From contig NZ_VSLZ01000004.1 of NCBI RefSeq assembly GCF_010747475.1, positions 124,001-188,000 on the forward strand: DNA of 64,000 nucleotides, read 5' to 3'. This DNA is from Halorussus sp. MSC15.2. GTDB lineage: Archaea; Halobacteriota; Halobacteria; Halobacteriales; Haladaptataceae. The notes below the pieces were generated by a model that was not told the origin of the DNA, ran no database searches, and worked only from the letters and a program-made list of their open reading frames with translations. Shown here one piece after another: positions 8,282-17,227 of this stretch. Position numbers and translations under genes: made by a program. The first letter of the stretch is position 1; each line of letters begins with the position of its first letter.

Positions 8282-9303
8282 TGGCGCATCTCGCTATCCG
8301 AGCGGACGGCGGTCCGGACATCGGGTACGGACACCTGATTCGGACCGGCGCGCTCGCCGAACGCGTCCTCTCGCGGGGCCACGCGGTCACGTACGCCACG
8401 ACCACGCCCGAGTCCGTCCGGAACGTCTGTCCCGACCCCGTCGAAGTCGCCGAACTCCCGGCGCGCGACGACCCCGCTCCGTTCGTCCGGTGGCTCGATA
8501 CCGCGAACCCGGACGTGGCGTTCACCGACGCCTATCCGGTGGACACGGCGTATCAGCGCCGGGTCCGAGAGGCGGTGCCGCTGGTCGTCACGCAGGACGA
8601 CGACCGACACGCCGTCTGTGCGGACGTGTTCGTGAACGGGAACCTCGACGCCGTTGAGCGCGAGTACACGTTCGTCGGTTCGGCCCCGGAGTTGCGTCTC
8701 GGGACCGACTACGTCCTCCTCCGGAGCGAGATTACGGAACGCGCCCGCCGCGAACCCCCGTGGCGAGAGACGCCCGAGCGCGCCGTCGTCACGATGGGCG
8801 GGAGCGACACGGCCGACCTGACGCCGACCGTCGTCCGCGCGTTCGACGGACTCGACCTCCGCGTGGACGCCGTCGTCGGGCCGGGGTTCTCCGAGAGGCA
8901 AGCGGTGGCAGTCGAGAACGCCGCCGCCGACGTGTCGGCCGACGTGACGGTCCGCCGCGACCCCGACGACTTGGCGGACCGACTGTTCCGGGCCGACTTC
9001 GCGGTGAGTACGGCGAGTAGCACCACGTACGAACTGCTCGCGCTGGGGACGCCCATCGTCTGCGCGCCAGTCGTGGACAATCAGGAGTCGATAGCCGACG
9101 AACTCGACCGGCGGGACGCCGCGACGGTCCTCGGCCGCGATGCCGACGGGGAACGCTTCGTTCGGGGGATAGCGGAGTACGCGTCGAATCCGGACCTCCG
9201 GCGAGAGCGGCGTGAGCGCGGCCGCGAACTCGTGGACGGCCGCGGTTCCGAACGCGTCTGTCGAGAAGTACTCTCGCTGGCGGACGGGGAGTCGGACGCC
9301 TGA
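8281..9303 (+). CDS. pseG: PseG-like UDP-sugar hydrolase (nonulosonic acid pathway)
   Basis: The product has 340 residues. The N-terminus has RADGGPDIGYGHLIRTGALA, the PseG/SpsG signature in which the histidine of GxGH (His18 here) is the catalytic base in Campylobacter PseG. MGGSD at 172-176 matches the nucleotide-binding FGGSD of this GT-B-like family. Family members remove UDP from 2,4-diacetamido-trideoxyhexoses to give the free sugar used by the NeuB-type synthase. The gene overlaps the DUF4910 winged-helix fragment by one base, so the two are probably co-translated. The synthase it should serve lies convergently 29 bp away. SpsG of spore-coat loci is the closest alternative label. Confidence 0.82.
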   Translation: MAHLAIRADGGPDIGYGHLIRTGALAERVLSRGHAVTYATTTPESVRNVCPDPVEVAELPARDDPAPFVRWLDTANPDVAFTDAYPVDTAYQRRVREAVPLVVTQDDDRHAVCADVFVNGNLDAVEREYTFVGSAPELRLGTDYVLLRSEITERARREPPWRETPERAVVTMGGSDTADLTPTVVRAFDGLDLRVDAVVGPGFSERQAVAVENAAADVSADVTVRRDPDDLADRLFRADFAVSTASSTTYELLALGTPIVCAPVVDNQESIADELDRRDAATVLGRDADGERFVRGIAEYASNPDLRRERRERGRELVDGRGSERVCREVLSLADGESDA

Positions 9304-9332
9304 GCAGAGAGTCGGACGTCTGAGGCGGATTC

Positions 9333-10382
9333 CTACTCGTTCACGTCGTCCCACTGGATACCGTCGCCCTTCGAGATGTCCCGGGCCGCGGTGCGTCCCA
9401 CGATGTCGTCGTAGTGTTTCGGTTCGACGCCCGCCTCTCGTTCGCCGGGGCGAAGCACCTTCACGGCGTCCGAGGTGATGGTTTCGTCGGCGGCGATGTC
9501 CCGCGTCGCGTGGACGGCGCGCCGGGCCTTCTCGTGGAGTTCTCGTTCGACGTCTAACACGGTCTTCTCTCCCGACCCGAGCGCCAACTCCGTGTCGCGA
9601 ATCGCCGTCACCATCTCGGCGAGTTCGTCGGGTTCGAGCGCGAACTCGTGGTCCGGTCCTTCCATCGTCTTGTCGAGCGTGAGGTGTTTCTCGACGACGC
9701 TCGCGCCGAGGGCGACGGCGGCGGACGGCGCGACCACGGGGTCGAGCGTGTGGTCGGAGAGACCGGTCGGAACGTCGAACTCTCGGGCGAGCGTCTCGAC
9801 TACCCCGACGTTGGCCTCGTGAATCGGCGTGGGGTAGGAGGCGACGCACTGGAGGAGCGCGAGGTCGGTCGCGCCCGCGTCCCGAAGGACCTCGACCGAC
9901 TCGCGCACCTCCGACAGTTCGTGCGCGCCGGTGGACAGGATAATCGGCTTGTCGGTGTCGGCGAGGTGGCGGAGGAACGGGTGGTGGCTGCTCGTGTAAC
10001 TCGCCACCTTCCACGCGGGCACGTACTCCGCGAGTTCCGCCGCGGACCGCTCGTCGAAGGGCGTAGAGAGGAACTGGACCCCGCGCTCCCGGCAGTAGTC
10101 GTGGAGTTCCGGAATCCACTCGTAGGGCATCTCCATCGCCTCGACGATGTCGTAGATGGAGTCGTCGTCGTTCAGGTACTCGACCTCGCCGCTGTCCTCG
10201 ACGTAGAGGTCCTCAGCCCGGAACGTCTGGAACTTCACGGCGTCGGCCCCGGCGTCGGCGGCGACGTCTATCAACTCCTCGGCGGTGTCGAGGTCCCCGT
10301 TGTGGTTCGACCCGGCTTCCGCGATTACGTACGTCGGCTCACCCGGCCCGATGGGCCGCCCCCCGATGCTGAACCCGTCCAT
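9333..10382 (-). CDS. neuB: NeuB/PseI-type nonulosonic acid synthase
   Basis: The product has 349 residues. It is an N-acetylneuraminate synthase family enzyme: an N-terminal TIM barrel (YVIAEAGSNHNGDLDTA at about 19-35, VKFQTF, GLSDHTLD, VEKHLTLD) followed by a SAF/antifreeze-like domain from about residue 285 (RDIAADETITSDAVKVLRPG). The enzyme condenses a 6-carbon amino sugar with phosphoenolpyruvate to make a nine-carbon sialic, pseudaminic or legionaminic acid. The PseG- and PseC-like neighbours favour a 5,7-diamino nonulosonate over plain sialic acid, but sequence alone does not decide. An AGTTTTAACC box 24-33 bp upstream gives it its own leaderless promoter. Confidence 0.92.
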   Translation of the reverse strand: MDGFSIGGRPIGPGEPTYVIAEAGSNHNGDLDTAEELIDVAADAGADAVKFQTFRAEDLYVEDSGEVEYLNDDDSIYDIVEAMEMPYEWIPELHDYCRERGVQFLSTPFDERSAAELAEYVPAWKVASYTSSHHPFLRHLADTDKPIILSTGAHELSEVRESVEVLRDAGATDLALLQCVASYPTPIHEANVGVVETLAREFDVPTGLSDHTLDPVVAPSAAVALGASVVEKHLTLDKTMEGPDHEFALEPDELAEMVTAIRDTELALGSGEKTVLDVERELHEKARRAVHATRDIAADETITSDAVKVLRPGEREAGVEPKHYDDIVGRTAARDISKGDGIQWDDVNE

Positions 10383-10405
10383 AGGTCACGTACCGACGGC
10401 GCGTC

Positions 10406-10417
10406 GGTTAAAACTAG
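10406..10417 (-). promoter_or_regulatory. TATA-like promoter of the nonulosonate synthase gene
   Basis: The minus strand reads CTAGTTTTAACC in GC-rich surroundings, 24-35 bp ahead of the ATG at 10382. It allows separate transcription from the aminotransferase gene that ends just upstream. Confidence 0.5.
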
Positions 10418-10427
10418 CCGCTACCCC

Positions 10428-11615
10428 TCATCGGTAGTGTCGGTGAAGCCGCGTCACGGCGCGAACGACGTCGTCTACGTCGCCGTCGTCCATCCCCGGG
10501 AACAGCGGTAGCGAGACGAGTCGCTCGTAGACCGTCTCGGTCTCGGGGAACTGTCCGCGCTCGTAGCCGTACTCCTCCTGAAAGAACGGGTGGTAGTGGA
10601 GCGGCACGTAGTGGACCTGCACGTAGACGTTCTCCTCGTGCATCGCGTCGACGAACTCCTCGCGCGAACACCCGAACGCCTCGCCGATTTCGACGGCGTA
10701 GAGGTGTAACATCGGGTCCACGTCCTCGCGGACGACCGGGGTCCGCAGTCCGGGAATTTCCTCGAAGGCTTCGTCGTAGCGGGCCGTAATCTCCTGCCGA
10801 CGGCGTTTGAACTCCTCCAGTCGGTCCACCTGCACGACGCCGAGCGCCGCCTGCATGTCGGTGACGTTGTAGTTGTAGCCCAGTCCCGTGGCCACCTGAT
10901 ACCACGGTTCATCCTCGTGACCGTCGGGTTCGTAGTCCATGTCGAACGAGCGAAGCGACCGGAGACGCCCGGCCAGCGCGTCGTCGTCCGTGACGACCAT
11001 CCCGCCCTCGCCGGTCGTGATGTTCTTGACCGGGTGGAAACTGAAGACCGCCATGTCGCGCTCCGCGCCGACCGGTCTCCCCTCGACTCGCGTCCCGAAC
11101 GCGTGGCTGGCGTCCCAGATGACGGTCAGGTCGTGTTCGTCCGCCACGTCGAGCAGCGCGTCGATGTCGCAGGGGTGACCGCCGTAATGCATCGGGACCA
11201 GTCCCTTCGTGTCGTCGGTTATCGCGTCCCGAACCGCGTCCGGGTCGAGGGTCCGGAGTTCCGGGTCGATGTCCGCCAGCACGGGGTCGGCACCGGTGTG
11301 GCACGCGGGATAGGCGGAGGCAACGAACGTCAGGGGCGTCGTGATAACCTCGTCGCCCGCGCCGAACCCCGCGGCCCGTCCGGCCAACTGGAGCGCGGTC
11401 GTGCCGGAGGTGGTCGCCACGGCGTGTTCGACGCCGACGAACTCCGCGACCGTCTCCTCGAACTCGTCCACTCTCGGCCCGCGGGTGATGTAGTCGGATT
11501 CGAGCGCCTCGACGACTGCCTCCTTCTCCCGTTCGCCGATGCTCTGCCCGCCGTACCCGAGGGGTTCAGTTCGAACCGGCTCGCCGCCGCGAATCGCCGG
11601 CGTCTCGTCGGTCAT
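10428..11615 (-). CDS. PseC-like DegT/DnrJ/EryC1 sugar aminotransferase
   Basis: The product has 395 residues. This is a PLP aminotransferase that acts on 4-keto nucleotide sugars: TSGTTALQLA near 69-78 for phosphate binding, DASHAFGT at 168-175, and the lysine motif FSFHPVKNITTGEGG with the PLP lysine at about 197. FSFHPVK.ITTGEGG is the form typical of PseC, which makes UDP-4-amino-4,6-dideoxy-N-acetyl-altrosamine, although other 4-aminosugar enzymes share it. It follows the epimerase gene with a 4-bp ATGA overlap, so the two are translationally coupled. It is predicted to use the product of the dehydratase at 12807. Confidence 0.88.
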   Translation of the reverse strand: MTDETPAIRGGEPVRTEPLGYGGQSIGEREKEAVVEALESDYITRGPRVDEFEETVAEFVGVEHAVATTSGTTALQLAGRAAGFGAGDEVITTPLTFVASAYPACHTGADPVLADIDPELRTLDPDAVRDAITDDTKGLVPMHYGGHPCDIDALLDVADEHDLTVIWDASHAFGTRVEGRPVGAERDMAVFSFHPVKNITTGEGGMVVTDDDALAGRLRSLRSFDMDYEPDGHEDEPWYQVATGLGYNYNVTDMQAALGVVQVDRLEEFKRRRQEITARYDEAFEEIPGLRTPVVREDVDPMLHLYAVEIGEAFGCSREEFVDAMHEENVYVQVHYVPLHYHPFFQEEYGYERGQFPETETVYERLVSLPLFPGMDDGDVDDVVRAVTRLHRHYR

Positions 11616-12565
11616 GACGCGCCCTCACGCTCCCGGAGCCAGTCGCGGAGTCGTTCGACACCCTCCTCCAGCGACACCTCCGGCGTCCACCCGAGCAGCT
11701 CCTCGGCCTTGCCGGCGTCGCACCGGAGTCGCTGGACCTCGCTCTGGGGATGGTGGTGTTCGACGTGCGTTATCTCGGTCCCCTCCGAGGCGACGACCGC
11801 CGCGAGGTCGTTGATGGAGATGTCGGTCCCGGTACCCGCGTTGATGACCTCGCCCGTCGCCTCGTCGCTGAAGGCGGCCTCGATGATGAACCGCGCGCAG
11901 TCAGTGCAGTAGAGCAGGTCGCGCGTCTGGGTGCCGTCCCCGAAAATCTTCAGCGGTTCCCCCGAGAGGTCGCGGTCCACGAAGATGGAGACGACGCCGC
12001 CCGCCATCCCGGTCTTCTGGTACGGACCGTAGGTGTTGAACGGCCGGACGACGGTCACCGGCAGGTCGAACCCGTGGTAGTAGGACTCGGCTATCTCCTC
12101 GGCCGCCAGTTTCGTGCCGGCGTACGGCGAGTTCGGGTCTGTCGGATGGTCCTCGTCTATCCCGCCGTCCGACGACGCCACGTCGTAGACCATGCACGTC
12201 CCGACGAGCGTCAGCGGGGTGTCGGTCCGTTTGCACGCCGTGAGGACGTTCTGGGTCCCGACGACGTTCGTGTCGAAGTGCGCCTCCGGGTTCTGCAGGC
12301 TGTCTTCTACGTCTATCAGCGCCGCGAGGTGAATGCACTTGTCGATAGTGTCATCGAAGAGCGTCTCCACGTCACCGACGTCTCGAACGTCTCCTTCGAC
12401 GAGTTCGAAGTGCGGGTCCGAGCGAAACTCCCGGACGTTTCGGCGCGACCCGTTCGACAGATTGTCGAGACCGCGAACGCGATAGCCCCGTTCCAGCAAC
12501 CCGTGGACGACCCACCTCCCGATGAACCCCGCCGCTCCGGTCACGGCGACAGTATTCGTTGCCAT
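11612..12565 (-). CDS. NAD-dependent epimerase/dehydratase (extended SDR)
   Basis: The product has 317 residues. It has the N-terminal Rossmann motif TGAAGFIG (9-16), HLAALIDV near 79-86, the active-site YAGTK (Tyr148, Lys152), and RPFNTYGP at 174-181, the pattern of UDP-glucose/GlcNAc 4-epimerases and 4,6-dehydratases. The serine/threonine before the catalytic pair reads GTCMVYD. It is first in a two-gene unit with the PseC-like aminotransferase. It could epimerise a UDP-HexNAc or make a 4-keto intermediate. Legionaminic- and pseudaminic-type pathways need only one dehydratase, so this one may serve another glycan sugar. A TTTCATTA box at 12591-12598 is 26-33 bp upstream. Confidence 0.85.
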   Translation of the reverse strand: MATNTVAVTGAAGFIGRWVVHGLLERGYRVRGLDNLSNGSRRNVREFRSDPHFELVEGDVRDVGDVETLFDDTIDKCIHLAALIDVEDSLQNPEAHFDTNVVGTQNVLTACKRTDTPLTLVGTCMVYDVASSDGGIDEDHPTDPNSPYAGTKLAAEEIAESYYHGFDLPVTVVRPFNTYGPYQKTGMAGGVVSIFVDRDLSGEPLKIFGDGTQTRDLLYCTDCARFIIEAAFSDEATGEVINAGTGTDISINDLAAVVASEGTEITHVEHHHPQSEVQRLRCDAGKAEELLGWTPEVSLEEGVERLRDWLREREGAS

Positions 12566-12590
12566 CGCTGTACGACCACCACTTCCTCGC

Positions 12591-12598
12591 TAATGAAA
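12591..12598 (-). promoter_or_regulatory. TATA-like promoter of the epimerase-aminotransferase unit
   Basis: The minus strand reads TTTCATTA at 26-33 bp before the ATG at 12565, fitting a leaderless transcript. Confidence 0.45.
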
Positions 12599-12806
12599 CG
12601 TTGGGCGTTTCTCGCGGTCGATACGCCCCGCCGACGCTCGTGGCCGTGCGCGGAGATGTCGCGGCTGAGTCCACGCGACTGCGACCGCGTGTTCCGGCCG
12701 TTTCCGCGGGTCTTCTCCGCCGATAATGGACCATTTCCGGGACGGGCGAGCGGAAAGCCTACGAATAACAAAGTACGGACGAACGGTCTATGCCACCTGA
12801 TTACGC

Positions 12807-13823
12807 GTGATAGAGAATCAAAACGTGCTCGTAACCGGCGGGGCGGGGTCGGTCGGCCGGTCGCTGGTTCCGCCGCTCCTCGCGAAGGACCCCAACGTGA
12901 TTCGGTTGTTCGACAGCAACGAGAGCGGTCTGGTGCAGGCCGACCGCGAGTTCAACGACGAGCGCCTCCGGTATCTCCTCGGCAACATCCGGGAGCGGCC
13001 GCGGCTAGCCAGAGCGATGGAGGACATCGACGTCGTCATCCACACCGCCGGAATCAAACACGTGGACATCTCCGAGTACAACCCCTTCGAGGCGGTGAAG
13101 ACCAACGTCCTCGGTCTCCAGAACGTCGTCGAGACGGCCACCGAAGCGGGGGTTGACCGGGTCGTCTTCACGAGCAGCGACAAGGCGGTCACTCCGGCGA
13201 ACACCATGGGAACGTCGAAGCTACTCGGGGAGAAACTCACCACGGCCGGGAACAAGTACCGCGGGTCGTCGGACCTCCGGTTGACGTCGGTCCGCTTCGG
13301 GAACGTCATCAACTCCTCGCGGTCGGTCGTTCCGGTGTTCGAAGAGCAGATTCGGAACGGGGGTCCGGTGACCCTGACTGACGAACGGATGACGCGGTTC
13401 TTCCTGACCTACGGCGACGTGGCCGACCTGATTACGACGGCGATAGAGAAGACCGGCGGCGGCGAAGTCTTCGTCCGGAAGATGCCCGCCGTCCGCATCG
13501 AGGACTTGGCCGAGACCATGATAGACACGCTGGCGGAGAAGTACGGGCACCGCCCCGCGGACATCGACATCGAACTCATCGGCCGGCGGGTCGGCGAGAC
13601 GCTCCACGAGGAGATAATGACCGAGCGCGAGGTCGAACGGACTGTGGAGAACGACGAGTACTACGCGATACAACCCGAGACCACCGAGAAGAATCGGTTC
13701 CTCGAATACGACGGTCTCCCCGATTTCAGTCCCGCGGAGGGCATCGTGCGCTCGTCGAAGCGCGCGGAGAAGATAGACCGCGAGGAGATAGAGCAGATGG
13801 TACTCGACTCTGTCGGCGACTGA
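12807..13823 (+). CDS. CapD/PseB-like UDP-GlcNAc 4,6-dehydratase (short form)
   Basis: The product has 338 residues from a GTG at 12807. It has the Rossmann motif TGGAGSVG (10-17), HTAGIKHVDISEYNPFEAVKTN (about 79-100, a stretch diagnostic of the polysaccharide-biosynthesis CapD/FlaA1/PseB family), SSDKA at 123-127 and the active-site MGTSK (Met134, Lys138), where Met replaces the SDR tyrosine as in FlaA1/WbpM. It lacks the N-terminal membrane region of WbpM. It is predicted to convert UDP-GlcNAc to a 4-keto-6-deoxy sugar, the first step before the PseC-like aminotransferase on the other strand. An AATAACAAAG box lies 34-43 bp upstream. Confidence 0.85.
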   Translation: MIENQNVLVTGGAGSVGRSLVPPLLAKDPNVIRLFDSNESGLVQADREFNDERLRYLLGNIRERPRLARAMEDIDVVIHTAGIKHVDISEYNPFEAVKTNVLGLQNVVETATEAGVDRVVFTSSDKAVTPANTMGTSKLLGEKLTTAGNKYRGSSDLRLTSVRFGNVINSSRSVVPVFEEQIRNGGPVTLTDERMTRFFLTYGDVADLITTAIEKTGGGEVFVRKMPAVRIEDLAETMIDTLAEKYGHRPADIDIELIGRRVGETLHEEIMTEREVERTVENDEYYAIQPETTEKNRFLEYDGLPDFSPAEGIVRSSKRAEKIDREEIEQMVLDSVGD

Positions 13824-13888
13824 TTCGCGGCCGGTCGGTCAGGTATTGGACCACGAGAGACCCGGATACCCGAGTTCGTTCCGACGGT

Positions 13889-14971
13889 CTATCCGCCGGT
13901 TTCGAGATACTCGGCGTACCGCTCGACCTTCTCGGTGTACTCCTCTCTGAACAGGTCTCCGTCGTAGTACTTCTCGCCCCGCGAGAGCGGCCGGGTGGTC
14001 CCGCCGACGCCGCGTTTGAACTGACTGATGTTGACCTCTTTGTCCGAAGCGAGGTGGGGGAACGTCCGGTCGAAGAACTGCCACCCCGGTTCGTAGGTGT
14101 CGAGACCCCGCTCGACCATCCACTTCATCGCCTCCCACTGGAGCAGGTGCCCGATTCCGAGGTCGTAGGTGTCCGAGTCGGGGTCGCGAGCGGACGAGGC
14201 GTAGTAGACCCCGCCGTCGTACGCGAGGAAGTACGAGAATCCGACGTACTCCCCCTCGTACTTCGCTCCGACGAGGAATGCCTCGTCCGCCGTAATCCAG
14301 TCGTACATCATCTCGAACGTCTCGTCGGGTCTGGTCTGTCCCCCCGCGTCCTTGATGTGACACTGTTTGTACTGGTCGTGTATCGATTCGGTGACGTTCT
14401 CGCTGTCGAACACGGTTGCTTCGAAGGTGTCCGCGGCGTCGTCGATGGACCGCCGGTAGTCCCTGCGGAGGTCGGCCCTGATGTCGTCGATATCCCTGTC
14501 GAGGTCCACCAGTTGCGTGTGTATCGAGGTATCGACGAACCCGTGTCGGACGAGGTAGTTGTAGCTCTCCGTCCCGGTGGGTGTTTCCTCCGCGAGCGAC
14601 GGATGTTGCATCTTGACCCGCTGTACACCGTGTTCGGCGGCGCGCTCGTCCACCTCGTCGAATATCATCCCCTCGATGGTGTCGCGCTCGCCCTCCGAGA
14701 GGTCGGCGGAGAAGGCGGGCGTCGGCCCGTATCCCCCGGCGTAGGTGAACTGCCTCACGCCGTCCACCGTCTCCAGAATCAGCGGACAGACGGCGATTAT
14801 CTCCTTGCTGTGGGTCACCATAAACGACTCCGAGGCGGGGTCGAACTCGGGCTTGTAGTTCAGAGTGTAGTCGAGCCAGTCGGTCGTGTGTCGGAACCAC
14901 GCGTCGGGACTCTCCCGACAGAACTCGTCCCACTCCGAGCGCCACTCGGCTGAGAGGTCCCTGACGTTCAT
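13889..14971 (-). CDS. FemAB/GNAT-like acyltransferase
   Basis: The product has 360 residues and is soluble. The N-terminal half has WFRHTTDWLDY and TYAGGYGPTPAFS; the C-terminal half has EYVGFSYFLAYDGGVYY, YDLGIGHLLQWEAMKWM and FKRGVGG, the pattern of the BioF2-like/FemAB branch of the GNAT superfamily often found in exopolysaccharide clusters. Such proteins transfer acyl or aminoacyl groups to amino sugars. In a nonulosonate pathway an N-acyltransferase is required after the aminotransferase, and no PseH/LegH-like gene is otherwise seen here, so it is a candidate for that step. That assignment is inference. The gene stands alone, convergent with the dehydratase gene 65 bp away. Confidence 0.72.
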   Translation of the reverse strand: MNVRDLSAEWRSEWDEFCRESPDAWFRHTTDWLDYTLNYKPEFDPASESFMVTHSKEIIAVCPLILETVDGVRQFTYAGGYGPTPAFSADLSEGERDTIEGMIFDEVDERAAEHGVQRVKMQHPSLAEETPTGTESYNYLVRHGFVDTSIHTQLVDLDRDIDDIRADLRRDYRRSIDDAADTFEATVFDSENVTESIHDQYKQCHIKDAGGQTRPDETFEMMYDWITADEAFLVGAKYEGEYVGFSYFLAYDGGVYYASSARDPDSDTYDLGIGHLLQWEAMKWMVERGLDTYEPGWQFFDRTFPHLASDKEVNISQFKRGVGGTTRPLSRGEKYYDGDLFREEYTEKVERYAEYLETGG

Positions 14972-15252
14972 ACTCGACGGCGACCCCCACCGCGGCGCGT
15001 CCGCTGCCCCACCGTCCCGGCGCTACGCCCCTCACTACCCCCCACAGGATATGCTGTGTAACTCATACTTCTTCGTCTGTTACCCCCTCAACGGAGGCGG
15101 TAATAAAACTCCACCTCGGTTTTGCGGGCGGGACTCGACCAACGAAGACTCGACCGGCGACGTGGACGCTCGGGGTCGCTATCGGGCCGCGAGACGACGT
15201 GAGCGACCACCGTCCCCAAAGGACTACGTGGAGAGGACCGTACAGGGACTGA

Positions 15253-15945
15253 ATGTCCGACGCGACCGAATACGCCGACGCCAATCGGGAGTATTGGGAG
15301 GAGAAGGAGTACACTCGACCGAACGTGGACCACGACGTGTTCCGGTTCTACGGTCTCGTCCTCGGTCCGGACTTCGGCTACTGGGGGGACGACGGCGAGC
15401 GACTCCTCGACTTCGGCTGCGGGCAGGCGGCGTCTACGAACTTCTTCCACGAACACGGGTTCGACGTGTACGGCGTAGACGTGAGCGAGTCCGAACTCGA
15501 CACCGCCCAAGAGCGGTATCCGGACATCGCGGACCGGTTCCGGACCGTCGACCCCGAACCGAGCGCTTCGGACGAGTTCTTCGGCGGCGGGTTCGACGTG
15601 ATAATCGCGCTCCAGTCGCTCTACTACTACAGCGACAGCGACCTGAACACGCGACTCCGGTCCCTGTACCGGAATCTGAACGACGGCGGCGTCCTCTACG
15701 CGACGATGTGCGGCGACAGACACGGTCTCTACTCCCACTCGGAACCCGCCTCGGACGGTCTCCGGAAAGTGACGCTCCCGGAGGCGGACAACCCGGTCTA
15801 CGTGAACTTCACGGAGAGCGAGGACGACCTGCGCGACACGTTCGACATGTTCGACCCCGTCCACGTCGGATTCTACAACTATCGGTTCCGCAACGACAGC
15901 GGGGAGAGCTTCCACTACACGTTCGTCGGGCAGAAGTCGGCCTGA
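15253..15945 (+). CDS. SAM-dependent methyltransferase (class I)
   Basis: The product has 230 residues. Motif I is LLDFGCGQAASTNFF (about 54-68), followed by DVYGVDVSESELDTA (motif II acidic residue) and FDVIIALQSLYYY (motif IV/post I). No membrane segment or signal peptide is present. The position inside the glycan locus suggests O- or N-methylation of a sugar, but the family has very broad substrates. It is a single gene, convergent with the sulfatase-fold gene. The intergenic region to the left carries GGTAATAAAAC about 140 bp upstream, too far for a leaderless promoter. Confidence 0.82.
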   Translation: MSDATEYADANREYWEEKEYTRPNVDHDVFRFYGLVLGPDFGYWGDDGERLLDFGCGQAASTNFFHEHGFDVYGVDVSESELDTAQERYPDIADRFRTVDPEPSASDEFFGGGFDVIIALQSLYYYSDSDLNTRLRSLYRNLNDGGVLYATMCGDRHGLYSHSEPASDGLRKVTLPEADNPVYVNFTESEDDLRDTFDMFDPVHVGFYNYRFRNDSGESFHYTFVGQKSA

Positions 15946-15987
15946 CGACCGGACTGGTCGGCCCGAGATACGGTATCGACCAGACGG

Positions 15988-16953
15988 TCACAGATACCCG
16001 AGCGCGGCCAGTTGGTCGTCGGTCACCTCGGTCGTCCGGTCGCGTTCCTCCGGCGGGTCGGCCCGAATCTCCCGCCGTTCGTCGGTTGGTAACTCGAACC
16101 ACGGCACTGAGACCAGATTCCCGTAGTGGACGAACGGTTCGTGGCCGTAGAGTCTGGCGGGAATCGGACGCGTCCGCTCGCCGAACAGTTCGCCGTGGTC
16201 CGCGGTTATCACCGTCTTCCCGTCGAGGTTCGACGCGAGTCGCTCCGCCTCGTCCAGCGCTATCTCCAGATTCTCCCGGTAGGCCTTCTTCACCATCTCG
16301 ACGTCGAGGGGGTGGTTGGGGTCCCAAACGACCTCCTCCATCCACCTCGCTCCGGCCACCTCCTTTCCGCCGAGGTATTCTGACTGGAGGTACTGGCCGT
16401 ACTCCCCGATGAACGGGGCGTGAGGCTGCATGTAGTGGACGACGAGGCGCTTGTTCGGGAACTCCTCGTGTGCGGCGATAGCCTCCTCGGTCATCTTGTC
16501 CGGGCGAATCGCTCTGAACGTGTCGTAGGCCTCCAACAGGGAGTTGACGCTGTGGAACGTCCCCTCGGACAGTTCCCTGACGTACGGGTTCGCCGTCACG
16601 TACACCGTGTCGTGGAGTTCCCTCCCCTCGAAATTCCGGTGGACGAACTCGATGCTGTGGGAAGCGCCCGACCTGACGCGGTGTAAGTCACCGTCGAGCC
16701 AGTTCGTCTGGGTGAACACGTCGTATCGCGTGGCGTCCAAGATGACGAGCGTGTCCCAGTCGGCGGCCATCACGTCGAGCGCGTCCGAGTCGTCCACGTA
16801 CCGGTAGTAGAGTTTGTTCAGATTCACGCCGAGACTGTTGAGTTCGCGACGGACGGCCCACGGCTTGTGGACGGCGGTCTTGAGACTCCCCAAGTCGTAC
16901 TTCTCGAATCTCTCCCGCACCCACCGCGAGAACGTGAACTTCTCTATCCCCAT
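15988..16953 (-). CDS. Sulfatase/alkaline-phosphatase-fold protein
   Basis: The product has 321 residues from the ATG at 16953, chosen because MGIEKFTFSRW is preceded by a TATA-like CATAATA 28-37 bp upstream and by unconserved sequence in the longer frame. Motifs of the alkaline phosphatase superfamily are visible: LVILDATRYDVF near 69-80 (first metal aspartate and nucleophile region), VVHYMQPHAPF in the middle, and TVITADHGELFGE in the C-terminal half (second metal site). No signal peptide is seen, so it probably acts in the cytosol. Similar proteins recur in haloarchaeal surface-glycan loci, where they may handle sulfated or phosphorylated sugars. The substrate is unknown. Confidence 0.8.
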   Translation of the reverse strand: MGIEKFTFSRWVRERFEKYDLGSLKTAVHKPWAVRRELNSLGVNLNKLYYRYVDDSDALDVMAADWDTLVILDATRYDVFTQTNWLDGDLHRVRSGASHSIEFVHRNFEGRELHDTVYVTANPYVRELSEGTFHSVNSLLEAYDTFRAIRPDKMTEEAIAAHEEFPNKRLVVHYMQPHAPFIGEYGQYLQSEYLGGKEVAGARWMEEVVWDPNHPLDVEMVKKAYRENLEIALDEAERLASNLDGKTVITADHGELFGERTRPIPARLYGHEPFVHYGNLVSVPWFELPTDERREIRADPPEERDRTTEVTDDQLAALGYL

Positions 16954-16980
16954 TTCCGCTACTGTAGATGACCTTCTTCC

Positions 16981-16990
16981 TATTATGCGT
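16981..16990 (-). promoter_or_regulatory. TATA-like promoter of the sulfatase-fold gene
   Basis: The minus strand reads ACGCATAATA at 28-37 bp before the ATG at 16953, in a local AT-rich patch. Confidence 0.5.
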
Positions 16991-17120
16991 TTGCCCGGTC
17001 GAAGTTCGTGGGAGAAAACCGGTAGAAAACGTAGGGGTGTCGAGATTCCCGCCCGAATCGTCGAAGTCCGACTGCCGACTCGTCGTCTCAGGTATCGAGG
17101 TTCTGCTCGCCCGCGCAAGC

Positions 17121-17128
17121 TATTACTT
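17121..17128 (+). promoter_or_regulatory. TATA-like element ahead of the oxidoreductase gene
   Basis: TATTACTT lies 28-35 bp before an ATG at 17156 and about 100 bp before the oxidoreductase ATG at 17224. The predicted transcript would start almost at the short upstream reading frame. Confidence 0.4.
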
Positions 17129-17155
17129 GATGGCGGGCATATCGGTGCGTCGGCA

Positions 17156-17227
17156 ATGAACGGGAGTACATCGGGTCGTGTCGGCACGAGAGGCACGCTG
17201 GCGTCTATCGCCGACGGCGAACGATGA
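17156..17227 (+). CDS. Possible 23-codon upstream reading frame
   Basis: An ATG at 17156 opens a 23-residue frame (MNGSTSGRVGTRGTLASIAD...) whose TGA overlaps the ATG of the oxidoreductase gene as ATGA. It would be read almost from the 5' end of the predicted transcript, so translation of the main gene could depend on it by coupling. It is too short to judge by codon use, and a chance frame is a real alternative. Confidence 0.3.
   Translation: MNGSTSGRVGTRGTLASIADGER

Noticed and set aside
8278-10119. 613-codon open frame on the minus strand across pseG and the synthase gene
   Set aside because: It covers two well-supported genes and reads as Arg/Pro-rich noise; the true frames carry PseG and NeuB motifs.
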